In this document: in pieces, positions 27,027 to 36,463 of the stretch
Layout: every line of letters starts with the position of its first letter
Position numbering within the stretch: the first letter of the stretch is position 1
Origin: Streptomyces tendae
GTDB taxonomy: Bacteria; Actinomycetota; Actinomycetes; Streptomycetales; Streptomycetaceae
DNA: 64,000 nucleotides
Assembly: GCF_008632955.1 (NCBI RefSeq)
Contig: NZ_CP043960.1
Span: forward strand, 248,001-312,000
Direction of reading: 5' to 3'
Notes under the pieces: model-generated
The model's database searches: none
Seen by the model: the letters and a program-made list of their open reading frames with translations, nothing else
Told to the model about the DNA's origin: nothing
Translations under genes and position numbers: made by a program

Positions 27027-27213
27027 GTCAGTGTCCTTGGTCGACTGGCTTCGCGATCAGGGGCAGGAGTGGCATACGTTCCGCGGACAAGGTCCGCGGA
27101 ACGCCCGTCTGGGTACTGGTCACGACGACTGTCCTTCATGATCAGAGCCTCGGAGAGGCGGCCTCGGGCTTACATCGAGCCTCCGCGAACGCGGCGACTC
27201 GACTAGGCTCCAA

Positions 27214-27233
27214 CCTTGACATCAGTGTGAAAG
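27214..27233 (-). promoter_or_regulatory. MerR-type operator (copy 1)
   Basis: CCTTGACATCAGTGTGAAAG, almost identical to dyads at 47895 and 60840. On the minus strand, toward the reductase gene, TTGCTT lies at the distal edge as a possible -35 element. Confidence 0.6.
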
Positions 27234-27284
27234 CAAATCGCTTCGCGCAGAACTTCGCCTCAACTCATGCAGCGGCTGGGGAAG

Positions 27285-28258
27285 GGTCTGTCAAGCGAGC
27301 GGTTCGGTTCGAGGGAGAGGGAAGCGGTTAGGTGTGTTGTCCCGACAGGTTGGTGACGCGGGCTGGTGGTTGGCCGCTGATGCCGGTGTGGGGTCGGTGG
27401 TAGTTGTACCAGTCCAGCCAGTCGGGGAACGCTGCCTGGCGTCCGGCATTTGAGGTGTAGAGCCGGGTGTAAGCCCACTCGTCGAGCAGGGTGCGATGGA
27501 AGCGTTCGACCTTGCCGTTGGTCTGCGGCCGCCAGGGCCTCGTCCAGCGAGGGCTGACGCCCAGTTCGTGGCAGGTGTCGCGCCAAGTGTTCTTGGAGTA
27601 GGCCCAGGCGTTGTCGGGCAGGACGCGTTCGAAGTGATGCCCTGGGCGGCGAACCAGGCGATCGCTCGCCGCAGGAAGCCGGCGCAGATGGCGGCCTTCT
27701 CGTCGGGCAGGTCTTCGGTGTAGGCGAGGCGGGAGTGGTCGTCCAGGGCGGTGTGCAGGTAGGCGTAACCGGTGCCGCGCCGACGGTCCTGGTTGGCCCG
27801 GCCCACTCGCGGCCGAGGACTTTGTGACTGCCGCCGTCGGGGATGCGGCCGAGCTTCTTGACGTCGATGTGACCAGTTCGCCGGGACGTTCGCGTTCGTA
27901 GCGGCGGATGACCCGGCCTGTGGCCCGGTCCAGATGTGCGAGGCGGGCCAGGCCGTAGCGGGTCATCATCCGGTGCACGGTCGAGGGCACCAGCCGCAGC
28001 AGGCCCGCGATGCGGGCTGGGCCCCACCGGCGCAGGACACGGACCTTGATGATCCGGCGCTCCGTGCGGGTAGGTGTCCGGTGCGGGCTGGTGCGCGGAC
28101 GGGGCTGGAGCGATCGGCCATGCCTGCCTCCCCGGACTGCCGATGGCGGTCGGCCCACCGCTGGGCCGTGGTCGGCGGGGCCTTGAAGCGCTCGGCGGCC
28201 CGTCGCAGGGGCCAGCCGTCGTCCACGACGCAGCGGGCCAGGTCAGGGGTGCATTATG
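27285..28258 (-). pseudogene. IS481-family transposase, several frameshifts
   Basis: N-terminal VVDDGWPLRRAAERFKAPP and TAQRWADRHRQSG (HTH_23-like), middle AHLDRATGRVIRRYERERPG, then YLHTALDDHSRLAYTEDL with the first catalytic Asp pair, DNAWAYSK and TRPWRPQTNGKVERFHRTLL with the Glu, and NYHRPHTGISGQPPARVTNL, stop 27328. These pieces lie in at least two frames. The first residues normally present between APLT and LARC appear deleted. A TGTCAAGCGAGCGG-type end is near 27288. Confidence 0.75.
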
Positions 28259-28267
28259 GTGAGGCCC

Positions 28268-28322
28268 GAGGGCCTTTCTGTCGGTGTAGACGTCGCAATC
28301 CACACCGAACCGGAAGGCCCTC
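28268..28322 (-). promoter_or_regulatory. Long hairpin upstream of the IS481-like gene
   Basis: Arms GAGGGCCTTTC (28268-28278) and GGAAGGCCCTC (28312-28322), inner GGTGT/ACACC pair, loop GGATTGCGACGT on the transposase strand. Confidence 0.45.
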
Positions 28323-28330
28323 ACCTGTTC

Positions 28331-29062
28331 AAGATCCCTCAGTCGAGACCTGGCTCACCCGTCCACAACCTCCCGCGACAGAACAGCTAGGGCTGGGGGC
28401 TCCGCACCCAGCCGCGCCGAGGGCGTCATCACGCGCGGTGTGGGCAGTTGCCAGTCGAGAGGCACAGCCCACAGCGCATATGAACCCTCGGTAGCGGGCG
28501 ATGGCGACGGACCGCCCTGAATCGCGTGGCTGGCCGCTTGGGGGCAAGAGGTGGCTTTGCGCGCCGGAAGGTCGCTGACACGAGCGCCAGGCATCCCACC
28601 ACCACCGCGAAGCGCATGCCCCCAGGAACAGCAGCACGTGAGATGCCTGGACGGTCAGGTAAGAACGAGAGGCCGGCGTACGCGGATGCTGGTGAGAGAA
28701 GAACACAACACTCCCGCACATTGGGGTACCAGTAAGAACCGTGCCACTAGCCGCAAACGGCAGTGATCAGTCCTCGGACCTGGAATGTCGGGGCAGCTCC
28801 GGCGCACTCGTCGCATCGGTGAGTGAGAGGCGACCGCCCGACAGATCGGTGTTCTCCGGTCCGGTCGGGCAAGCAGCTCGCGGGCGTGGCGCAGCCGCTT
28901 CTGAGTCCTCGCAGGCAGCTCGCAGCGCACGCCGCGGGCCCGGGGCGGCACCCGGGCCCTAGCTGACACCTGAACGATGTGCTCACGCGATCCGGCCGTG
29001 CACTGCCGCCTATCGGGCTTGCTCATCAAGAAGTCGATAGATGATCGTCGCCCAGCGACAAC
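28331..29062. other. No supported gene
   Basis: Several overlapping frames are open on both strands between 28.33 and 29.0 kb but none has family resemblance. It contains the hairpin at 28936-28959. Confidence 0.4.
28936..28959. terminator. GC-rich hairpin, possible terminator
   Basis: GGGCCCGGG, 6-base loop GCGGCA, CCCGGGCCC. Confidence 0.5.
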
Positions 29063-29087
29063 ATGACTGAACATACTGTATGGTCAT
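29063..29087. promoter_or_regulatory. Dyad in the hydrolase promoter region, probable TetR site
   Basis: ATGAC ... GTCAT flank a central CATACTGTATG that is palindromic except for its centre. The site lies about 75 bases before the hydrolase start; the TetR gene two genes away is the obvious candidate binder. Confidence 0.45.
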
Positions 29088-29160
29088 ATTGTCAAGGGTC
29101 TCGTCGACCGATTCTGCGCCGTGGGGCGTGCGCGGCAAGGCCTGCTTGAGGAGATGTGCT

Positions 29161-29898
29161 GTGAATGCGAGTGTGAGCCGCCCGACGTTCCTGTTGGTGC
29201 CGGGAGGCCACCACGGGCCGTGGGTATGGGAGCGGCTGCAGCAAGTTTTGGCGAGCGATGGCTGGGCCACGCGAACGGTGAGCCTCGTGAGTGCGGTGGA
29301 GAACCCATCGGCAGTAGAGCCGCTGCCAGGCATGCATGACGACGCGAAAGTGATCAAGCAGGCGCTGGAGGCGACACCCGGCCCGGTGATCGTGGTGGCG
29401 CACTCATATGGCGGGGTGCCGGTCACTGAGGCGATCTATGGCGCTTCTAATGTCGTGCACGTCGTGTATGTGGCGGCCTACATGCTTGACGTGGGCGAGG
29501 GGATGTTCCAGATGCACGGCGTACCGGTCCCCAACTCGCTGATGGGCCTGCGTCCACCGGAGAACCCCGATCTGAATCTTCCCGCAGGCTTCTATGACGG
29601 TGACGCCTCGAATCCGGAGACGATCGCGGCGATGGCGAGACTCGTTCCGCAGACCGTGCGTGCCGACTTCGAGACGGTGACGCAAGCGGGCTGGAAGACA
29701 GTGCCCAACAGCTATGTGATCCCGAACAACGACGTGTCCACCGTCGCTGCGGTCGAGGAAGACATGGCGAAACGTGCCGACGCCGTCTACCGCGTCCCTG
29801 GTCATCACGCGCCCTTCTACTCCCACCCCCGTGAATTCGCAGAGGTTCTGACGAAGATCGCGAACACGGCGGACGCAACGCCGGCGCAAGATGGATGA
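29161..29898 (+). CDS. Alpha/beta-hydrolase (esterase-like)
   Basis: Start GTG 29161 with GAGGAG ten bases upstream. About 245 residues. LLVPGGHHGPWVW forms the oxyanion loop, the nucleophile elbow is AHSYGG with Ser82, and the catalytic His is likely in VPGHHAPFYSHP near the C-terminus. The lid region (PNSLMGLRPPENPDLN) resembles small esterases of the salicylate/methyl-ester type. It sits just upstream of a TetR gene and an SDR, which suggests a small regulated unit for converting or removing an ester or lactone. Confidence 0.8.
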   Translation: MNASVSRPTFLLVPGGHHGPWVWERLQQVLASDGWATRTVSLVSAVENPSAVEPLPGMHDDAKVIKQALEATPGPVIVVAHSYGGVPVTEAIYGASNVVHVVYVAAYMLDVGEGMFQMHGVPVPNSLMGLRPPENPDLNLPAGFYDGDASNPETIAAMARLVPQTVRADFETVTQAGWKTVPNSYVIPNNDVSTVAAVEEDMAKRADAVYRVPGHHAPFYSHPREFAEVLTKIANTADATPAQDG

Positions 29899-29965
29899 GA
29901 ACAGCGGAGCGATGTATTCCCTCTCCCTGTGTCTAACCCCACATTGACGAGCGGAAGGTGCCCCA

Positions 29966-30598
29966 TTGCGATCCGTTACGCGAGGCAGGTCCACCCACCA
30001 GGCGGTGCAAGCAGAGGCGACCGAGGTTCGCCTGCTGTCGGCGGTGACACAACTCCTTAATACAGGCGAGCCCTTCACGGCGATCAGCGTGCAACGCATC
30101 ATCGACGAGGCTGGCGTCTCGCGAGCCACATTTTATGCACACTTCGCCGGAAAGTCGGACATTCTAGCACGCCTGTCCGCGCAACTTCGTGAGTCGCTAC
30201 TGGCACTGGCCCGCCAGTGGGATCCAGCCACAGGAGAAGACGGCGCAGACAGGTTTACCCGGTTCTTCGAAGAAGTGATCGCTGTTCACCGTAACCATCG
30301 CAACCTGATCACCGCGATCCACGAGGTGGCGGCCTATGACCCAGAGGTGAGCAACTTCTACACGGCCGACCTCGAGGGATTTGACGAGCACGTGCTGGAG
30401 ACGCTGCTGGCCGAGCAGGATGCGGGATCAACGTCACAAGATGTTGACGCTGTGGCCGCGAGCCGGATCATCGTATGGGGAGGCGGACAGGCGATCGCCC
30501 GCCACATCAGCGTCGACGACGGAAACGGCGACGCCTCATTCGCCCGTGAGCTCGCCAGGATCTGGTGGTATGGCGCCTACAGACGTCCTGCCGAGTGA
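29966..30598 (+). CDS. TetR-family regulator
   Basis: 210 residues from TTG 29966, preceded by GGAAGG. The DNA-binding domain is clear (VTQLLNTGEPFTAISVQRII, then EAGVSRATFYAHFAGKSDIL). The C-terminal domain is of the common TetR type with no recognisable ligand. It lies between the hydrolase and SDR genes on the same strand, so it probably controls both, and the dyad at 29063-29087 may be its site. Confidence 0.85.
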   Translation: MRSVTRGRSTHQAVQAEATEVRLLSAVTQLLNTGEPFTAISVQRIIDEAGVSRATFYAHFAGKSDILARLSAQLRESLLALARQWDPATGEDGADRFTRFFEEVIAVHRNHRNLITAIHEVAAYDPEVSNFYTADLEGFDEHVLETLLAEQDAGSTSQDVDAVAASRIIVWGGGQAIARHISVDDGNGDASFARELARIWWYGAYRRPAE

Positions 30599-30677
30599 CG
30601 TATCACAAATATGGGCACGAGAAAATTGCTATTTTGCAGCCCTGAATGCCTTATCTGACGTGTAAAAGGACACCACA

Positions 30678-31469
30678 ATGACGAACAACACACTCGATGG
30701 TCTGCCCACTCACCCCCTGGCCGGCAAGACAGCGGTAATCACCGGCGGCGGGCGGGGAATAGGAGCGAGTACGGCTCTCCTCCTCGCTCGCGCGGGGGCG
30801 CGGCTCGCATTGGTCGGCCGCAGCGAAGAGTCGCTGAAGACGCTCGCGGACCGTTTGCCCGGTGCCACAGTAGTGATTCCGGCAGACCTGTCCCGGCCTG
30901 AGGCTCCCGAGGAGGTCTGGGAGGCTCTTATCGCACAGCTCGGCCAAGTCGACGTACTTGTCAACAACGCTGGCCAGCTGGGCAGCTTGACACCTGCTCA
31001 GGATATGACGGCAGAGGAAGCCGACGCGCTGTGGGCACTCAATACGCGCGCACCTTTGCTGTTGGGCGCGAAAGCTGCCGCGCACATGGCATCTATCGGA
31101 GGCGGGAGCATCGTCAACGTGACCTCCGCGGTGGGCAGCGACCGGAGCATGGCCAATGTAAGCCTGTACGCCACCACCAAGGGCGCGGTGGACGCCCTCA
31201 CGCTCGCTCTGGCTGCAGAATGGGGTACCGCGAACGTGCGAGTCAACGCGGTTAGGCCTGCCGTGGCCCGTACGGACTTCTCCCGCGCGGTCACGGAGAA
31301 TCCTGCGTTGGAGGAGATGCTGACGAAGGAATATGTCCTTGGGCGGCTTGGTGAGCCGGAGGACATCGCGCAGGCCATCCTCTTCTTCGCCAGCCCTGCC
31401 AGTTCCTACGTGACCGGTCAGCTGCTCAGCGTTGATGGAGGGTGGGGTTCCGTCCACGCACGCGGGTGA
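30678..31469 (+). CDS. Short-chain dehydrogenase/reductase
   Basis: 263 residues, start ATG 30678 with AAAGGA. Classical SDR features: TGGGRGIG (22-29) for NAD(P) binding, NNAG near 97, catalytic Ser150 (VNVTSAVGS), Tyr164 and Lys168 (YATTK), and the C-terminal PEDIAQAILFFASPASSY with the closing VDGGW. It would oxidise or reduce an alcohol or ketone. It follows the TetR gene after an AT-rich 80-base gap that may hold its own promoter. Confidence 0.88.
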   Translation: MTNNTLDGLPTHPLAGKTAVITGGGRGIGASTALLLARAGARLALVGRSEESLKTLADRLPGATVVIPADLSRPEAPEEVWEALIAQLGQVDVLVNNAGQLGSLTPAQDMTAEEADALWALNTRAPLLLGAKAAAHMASIGGGSIVNVTSAVGSDRSMANVSLYATTKGAVDALTLALAAEWGTANVRVNAVRPAVARTDFSRAVTENPALEEMLTKEYVLGRLGEPEDIAQAILFFASPASSYVTGQLLSVDGGWGSVHARG

Positions 31470-31663
31470 CGCACCGGTACCGCTCCCTCGTGAGTGTTCC
31501 CATCACACTGCTGACCGCACACGAAACTTGTTCCGTTCCATCTTGGTCCCATCTGGCTCGGTGAACGTCAGCCGAATGGGAAAAAGGGCGGCTGCCCGTC
31601 ACCGCGCGCAGCGTGGTGAACCACTGATATACACCGACATTGCAACCAAGGATGGCTCTCAGT

Positions 31664-32368
31664 ATGACCACGTTCCCCGATCCCTCGAACGCGCGTATCC
31701 CCGGCATGATCAAGAGCGAGCGGCGCCCCGGACTCGTCGAGGCGGCCGAGGACGTCACTGTCTTCCTCAAGCCGCTCATCAAGTCACCCAAGATCGAGGT
31801 CGGTGAATTCACCTACTACAACGACACCGAAAACGCCGCCGGCTTCGAGGACAGCAACGTTCTCTATGCGTATGGCCCGGAACGCCTGGTCATCGGCAAG
31901 TTCTGCTGTCTGGCGATGGGCACGAAGTTCATCATGTCGCCGGGAACGGACTACCACATGCCCGGTGGCACCACCTCATATCCTTTCTTCATCTTCGGCG
32001 GATCGTGGCTCGAGAAGACGGCGGACCTGCTGCCCTCCCTGCCTAGCAAGGGCGACATCGTTGTCGGCAACGACGTCTGGATAGGACGGGAGGCGGTCAT
32101 CATGCCCGGTGTCACCATCGGTGACGGCGCGGTCATTGGAGCCCGATCCCTGGTCACCAGCGATGTGGCCCCCTACACCGTGGTCGGCGGGAATCCCGCG
32201 AAGGAGATCAAGAAGCGGCTGCCCGACGAGGACATCGACCGCATGCTGCGCATCGCCTGGTGGGACTGGCCCGCGGAGGTCGTCACCGAGCACGTGCGCA
32301 CCATCTGGTCTGGAACCCCGTCGGAACTGGAGGAACTGGCCAAGAAGATCGGCCGTCTGGCAAGGTGA
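31664..32368 (+). CDS. Hexapeptide O-acetyltransferase (CatB/Vat type)
   Basis: About 234 residues from ATG 31664 (AAGGA 11 bases upstream; ATG 31652 is an alternative). The XAT signature is present: YYNDTENAAGFE, IGKFCCLAMGTKFIM, the catalytic-His loop around DYHMPGGTTSYPFF, and left-handed helix repeats (IVVGNDVWIGREAVIMPGV, IGDGAVIGARSLVTSDV), then VVGGNPAKEIKKRL. Members acetylate chloramphenicol, streptogramin A or other alcohols with acetyl-CoA. It could give antibiotic resistance or tailor a metabolite; the sequence does not decide. Confidence 0.85.
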   Translation: MTTFPDPSNARIPGMIKSERRPGLVEAAEDVTVFLKPLIKSPKIEVGEFTYYNDTENAAGFEDSNVLYAYGPERLVIGKFCCLAMGTKFIMSPGTDYHMPGGTTSYPFFIFGGSWLEKTADLLPSLPSKGDIVVGNDVWIGREAVIMPGVTIGDGAVIGARSLVTSDVAPYTVVGGNPAKEIKKRLPDEDIDRMLRIAWWDWPAEVVTEHVRTIWSGTPSELEELAKKIGRLAR

Positions 32369-32390
32369 CCAGTTTCCCGTCTTATAGAGA

Positions 32391-32461
32391 CCGGAGGCCT
32401 CAGCGGAGCTGCCTGAAGCACGCGTTGTGTTTTGCGGACCTCGATGTTGTGAGGCCTCCGG
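32391..32461. repeat. 12-bp perfect inverted repeat, 47-base spacer
   Basis: CCGGAGGCCTCA at 32391-32402 and its exact complement at 32450-32461. The spacer carries GTGTTTTGCGGACC, reminiscent of the loops of the transposase leader hairpins, but no transposase follows. It may be the terminator of the acetyltransferase gene. Confidence 0.5.
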
Positions 32462-32573
32462 AGTAGCAGGTTCCTGGATCTTTGGACCGGGCGCTGCAAA
32501 GCCCTTTACTGAAGATTTTTACCCAAATCACAGGCAGTTGTGCGAGCCGTCACTACCGCTTCGAAGAGCGTGA

Positions 32574-33404
32574 ATGGTTGATCCAGTGGACTCACGTACG
32601 TACACGATTTCCGAGATTGAGGGATGGAGTGAAGGGGTGGAGGCGGTCTACGCAATACTGTGTCGCCGTCGACATGCATTTCTTGAGCTCTTGAACAACA
32701 TCGACGAATCTCAGTTCAACGCACAGTCTCGCTGCACGGACTGGTCGGTGCACGAAGTGGTACGCCACGTTCGTGATGTAGCCAAGGTGCACATATCTAT
32801 GCTAGATGAGACTGAATATCCTTTCGGAAACCCCGGAAATTTCAGCCCGAAGACCTCGCCCGCCGCTTGGATGAGTCACTCGGAGGGTGAATCCGTAAAG
32901 GAGACGGTGAATGAACTGACGCAATTGATCCAGCAGGAAGGGGAGCTGTTCCTTCGGCGCGCCATGGAAGGGTCACCCCAGGTAAGGCAGGGCCCACTTC
33001 GGAGAAAATTGCACTGGTCCGTGTTCAGCACCCATACGATCTGGGATGCCTGGATGCATGAGCGAGATATATGTATTCCCCTGGGATTTGACGTTCCTCT
33101 TGATGGCGAGGAAGGTCGCCTCATGGTGATGTACACCCTGCTTGCCGCCTCAGCGCCTGCCGCTTGGTCTGGCGACTACGTGGAGGTAGCGATCAAGCTA
33201 TACGGATCACCTGACTGCACGTATCGCATAGGCCACAACAACTCTCACGTCTACGTCCAGACGGGCGGCCGCTCAGACGTCGGTGGCGATATGGCAGTTC
33301 TCCTGGACAGCCTCGCAGGACGCGGGCCTGAACTGTCGGAGATACTCGGGACATCAAGTGATGCAGTACGGAAACTCTCGCTTCTTAGGGCCGTGGCGAC
33401 GTGA
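32574..33404 (+). CDS. Mycothiol maleylpyruvate isomerase-like (DinB-fold) protein
   Basis: 276 residues from ATG 32574, ribosome site weak. Residues 20-180 fit the MDMPI_N domain: FNAQSRCTDWSVHEVVRHVR carries the first metal-binding His region, and STHTIWDAWMHERDICIPLG the later His residues. Proteins of this fold bind a divalent metal and often use mycothiol as cofactor. The C-terminal 90 residues resemble the SCP2/MDMPI_C part. GC at third positions is lower than in neighbours, which suggests a different origin. Confidence 0.75.
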   Translation: MVDPVDSRTYTISEIEGWSEGVEAVYAILCRRRHAFLELLNNIDESQFNAQSRCTDWSVHEVVRHVRDVAKVHISMLDETEYPFGNPGNFSPKTSPAAWMSHSEGESVKETVNELTQLIQQEGELFLRRAMEGSPQVRQGPLRRKLHWSVFSTHTIWDAWMHERDICIPLGFDVPLDGEEGRLMVMYTLLAASAPAAWSGDYVEVAIKLYGSPDCTYRIGHNNSHVYVQTGGRSDVGGDMAVLLDSLAGRGPELSEILGTSSDAVRKLSLLRAVAT

Positions 33405-33678
33405 TGGTGCCAACCGTTTGATAGGACTGCATCAAGTCTGCGTTGGGGGCGGCACTGGTAGAGCCAGTTACCGCTCCTGTCACCGGGACTGTGCAGGAAC
33501 AGAAGCGGCGTCGGCTGCACAACATGCACGTTCTGCGTCTCTCCAGCCCGTGCTGGCCATTTCGAAGAGCATGGTGAAACGTGGGCCGTCCCGGGGGAGT
33601 GCGGTGACGCATAGTGCTTTTCACTCGCCTTCGGACAGTTTGCCTACGGCAGTGCCCTTACCTCGTCTGGCGGTGCTT

Positions 33679-33696
33679 CAACGAGCTCGTGCACCC
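33679..33696. mobile_element. Detached left end of IS-C
   Basis: CAACGAGCTCGTGCACCC matches the IS-C terminal repeat seen at 17660 and (inverted) at 39102. The rest of IS-C resumes at 38069 after four inserted elements. Confidence 0.7.
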
Positions 33697-33698
33697 TA

Positions 33699-34569
33699 AA
33701 GGGTGTTGCACAAGACTGTGAACTGGGCATCTCCGGTGTATGGCTGGGGTGTTGAGGGCTGAACGCGTGTGGGTGGAGACGTTCACGGGGCTGCGGTTGG
33801 AGCAGTTCGAGCGGCTGCTGAAGGCGGTCCGTGACCGCGGTGGCAACGGGACTCTGCGGGGCCGACCGTGGTGTCTTCCGCTGGCCGAACGAGTCTTGGT
33901 GGTGGCCGTGTACTACCGCACGAATCTGACCATGCGGCAGCTCGGGCCGCTGTTCGGGATCTCGTCGTCGACGGTGTGCCGGGTGATCCAGCGGCTCGGT
34001 CCGCTGCTCGCACTGGAGCCCGTCTCCCGACCAGGCGATGCGGCCGACCGGTTGTGGATCGTGGACGGCACCCTCATCCCGGTCCGCGACCGGAAGGTCG
34101 GCTCCTCGTCACGCAACTACCGGTTCTCGGCAAACGTGCAGGTCATCGTGGACGCCCACACCCGCCTGGTCATCGCCGCGGCCCGGCCGGTGCCGGGCAC
34201 CACCGCGGACGCGCATGCCTGGCGTGCCTCCGGCCTGGCCGGGCACTGCCAGGACGTGACCGTCCTGGCGGACGGCGCCTACCTCAACTGCGGCATGGTC
34301 ACCCCACACCGCAAACGCCCCCGACGCGAGCTGCTGCCGGGCGAGGAAGACGACAACGCGGCGCACCGCAAGGTCCGTGCAAGGGTGGAGCATGTGATCG
34401 GCCGGATGAAGAACTACAAGATCCTCCGCGACTGCCGGCAACACGGCGACGGCCTCCACCACGCCGTCCAGGCCGTTGCCCACATGCACAACCTCGCCCT
34501 CGCATCATGACCAGAGGACCGTCTCCACCCGCCCTGGCCTGCCCAAACACAGTCTTGTGCAACACCCTT
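33699..34569 (+). mobile_element. IS-A1, complete IS5-family element
   Basis: 871 bp with perfect 24-bp-class terminal repeats (AAGGGTGTTGCACAAGACTG and its inverse) and TA at both sides (33697-33698, 34570-34571). A sister copy, IS-A2, lies inverted at 37197-38066. Confidence 0.85.
33740..34510 (+). CDS. IS5-family transposase (IS-A1)
   Basis: 256 residues, uninterrupted. Helix-turn-helix region LTMRQLGPLFGISSSTVCRV, DDE_4 motifs LWIVDGTLIPVRDR, VTVLADGAYLNCG and VRARVEHVIGRMKNYK. It shares most residues with the IS-A2 transposase but differs throughout, so the two copies are not recent duplicates. Probably active. Confidence 0.9.
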   Translation: MAGVLRAERVWVETFTGLRLEQFERLLKAVRDRGGNGTLRGRPWCLPLAERVLVVAVYYRTNLTMRQLGPLFGISSSTVCRVIQRLGPLLALEPVSRPGDAADRLWIVDGTLIPVRDRKVGSSSRNYRFSANVQVIVDAHTRLVIAAARPVPGTTADAHAWRASGLAGHCQDVTVLADGAYLNCGMVTPHRKRPRRELLPGEEDDNAAHRKVRARVEHVIGRMKNYKILRDCRQHGDGLHHAVQAVAHMHNLALAS

Positions 34570-35258
34570 TAGAGGTTGTCCCGTATGGGACGTGCGTTAT
34601 CCGGTGAGGGCCAGGTTGTGAAGCCGAGCGATGCCGAGCATGGCTTGGTGCACGCCGTTGCCCTTGAGTCGGCAGTCCCGCAGGATTTGCCAGTTCTTCA
34701 GCCGCGACAGCGCGTGTTCCACTCGGGCTCGCGCCCGGCGGTGGATGGCATTCTCCGCTTCCTGGCGGGGGTTGAGGTGCATCTGACCTCGTCGTTTACG
34801 GTGTGGGATGAGCAGGCCGGTCCCCTGGTAGCCCCGTCGGCGATGGTCGGTGCGCCGCGGCAGGCCCGATCGACGCCGGACTCCGTGAACGCCCGGCAGT
34901 CGTTGCGACTGCCAGGCAACGGCAAGCCGATCGCCACCACCAGGCGACTGTTGGCGTCAATGACGACCTGAAGGTTCGTCGAGTAGCGGTAATTCTTGCT
35001 GGAGGCGGCGATGCTGCGGTCACGGGTGGGCACCAGGGTCCCGTCCACGATGTAGACGGTGTCCTTGCGTGGCCGACGGGCCGGCGAGATGGCCAACAGA
35101 GGTGCGAGGTGATCGAGGATACGGTCGGCCGCCGACTTCGAGACCCCGAACAGCGGTGCCACCTGCCGCAATGTGAGGTTCGTGCGCCAGTACGTCGCCA
35201 CCAGCAACACCCGGTCCTCCAGTGCTAGTGCTCTGACCGCATTGGTTCGCCGGGTTGG

Positions 35259-36410
35259 TCAGGCTGCGGTCTTGCGAGGGTGTCCGCCCCAGCGGATGCC
35301 CTTCTCACTGCGAATGCGGGCGCGATCTTTCCGTTCGGCGGCCAGGACGTCCCGGTGGCGGGCGTTGGCGTTGCGCGAGCGGAGGTATGCGTGCAGGGCC
35401 CGGGTCTGCATAGTGTGGTTGGGGTGGTTGGAGTTGGCGATGGTGAACTGCCTCAGCGGTCCGAAGTGGGCTTCGATGGGGTTCGCCCAGGAGGCGTAGG
35501 TCGGGGTGAAGCACAGCTCGACCTTGTTCTGCTTCGCCCAGCGGCGGATGTCGGCGCCTTTGTGGGCGGACAGGTTGTCGAGGATCACGTAGATCGGGGC
35601 GCCGTCGGGCCGTGCGGCGCGGATCGACTTCAGTGCGGCCAGCGTGTTCCCGGCGCCCTTCCTGCGGCGGTTCACGCCCCACATGGTGTCGTCGCCGAGC
35701 GAGTAGCAGCCGTGGAAGTACCGGACTCCGTGGGTGCGGTGGTAGGTGGCCGGGTGCCGCTCGGGGTGGCCGGAGGCGGCCCAGCCCGAGCCCATCGTGG
35801 GCCGGATCCCGAGCGGGCCGAACTCATCGAAGGCGAACACGCGGTCCGTGAAGCGGTGAAGGACCTCCTCGATCCGGTCCAGCTTTGCCTCCCGTTCCGG
35901 GTCGGGGGATTCCTTCCAGGTCTTTGTGCGCTGGAAGGTAACGCCGCGGCGGGCGAGCAGGCTGCGTAACGCCTCGCGGCCTATACGGATGACGCGGCCG
36001 TGGACTTTGCGCAGGTAGGCGGCGAGTTTGCGGATGGACCAGCGGGTAAAGGGCTGGCCGAGTTTGGTGGGTCGGGTGGTGGCCGTCTTGATGACGAAGT
36101 CTTCGTCGTCAGGCTTGAGCAGGCGGGGACGGCCTCCCGCCCACTGAGGGTCCAGGCAGGCCAGGCCGATCTCGTTGAACCGATGGATCACATCACGGAC
36201 GGTGTCCTCGTCGGCCTGGACAAGCTGGGCGATTACCGGTACCCGGTTGCCGCCGGCCGAGGCCAGCAGCATCATCGCCCGCCGGTAACGCACCGTACTG
36301 GTGCTGCCCCGGCGCACGATCTGCTGCAGCTTCTGCCCCTCCTGGTCAGTCAGTCTGCGCACACGGACAGGCTCGGCCACCACGCCCCCAGCGATCGGAT
36401 CGGACGTCAC
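35259..36410 (-). CDS. IS630-family transposase
   Basis: 383 residues, uninterrupted. N-terminal HTH (VPVIAQLVQADEDTVRDVIHR, winged helix FTRWSIRKLAAYLRKVHG), then the DDE_3 domain: RVFAFDEFGPLGI with the first Asp, IYVILDNLSAHKGADI with the second, and ASWANPIEAHFGPLR with the Glu. Probably active. Confidence 0.9.
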   Translation of the reverse strand: MTSDPIAGGVVAEPVRVRRLTDQEGQKLQQIVRRGSTSTVRYRRAMMLLASAGGNRVPVIAQLVQADEDTVRDVIHRFNEIGLACLDPQWAGGRPRLLKPDDEDFVIKTATTRPTKLGQPFTRWSIRKLAAYLRKVHGRVIRIGREALRSLLARRGVTFQRTKTWKESPDPEREAKLDRIEEVLHRFTDRVFAFDEFGPLGIRPTMGSGWAASGHPERHPATYHRTHGVRYFHGCYSLGDDTMWGVNRRRKGAGNTLAALKSIRAARPDGAPIYVILDNLSAHKGADIRRWAKQNKVELCFTPTYASWANPIEAHFGPLRQFTIANSNHPNHTMQTRALHAYLRSRNANARHRDVLAAERKDRARIRSEKGIRWGGHPRKTAA

Positions 36411-36463
36411 CGCACATCCAACCGCCCCGATCGTCGCCCCGCCGAACGTTCCATGTCAGAGGA

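Noticed and set aside
22335..28322. Leader hairpins as integron attC sites
   Set aside because: They are long imperfect palindromes of the right size but lack the GTTRRRY / RYYYAAC core sites.
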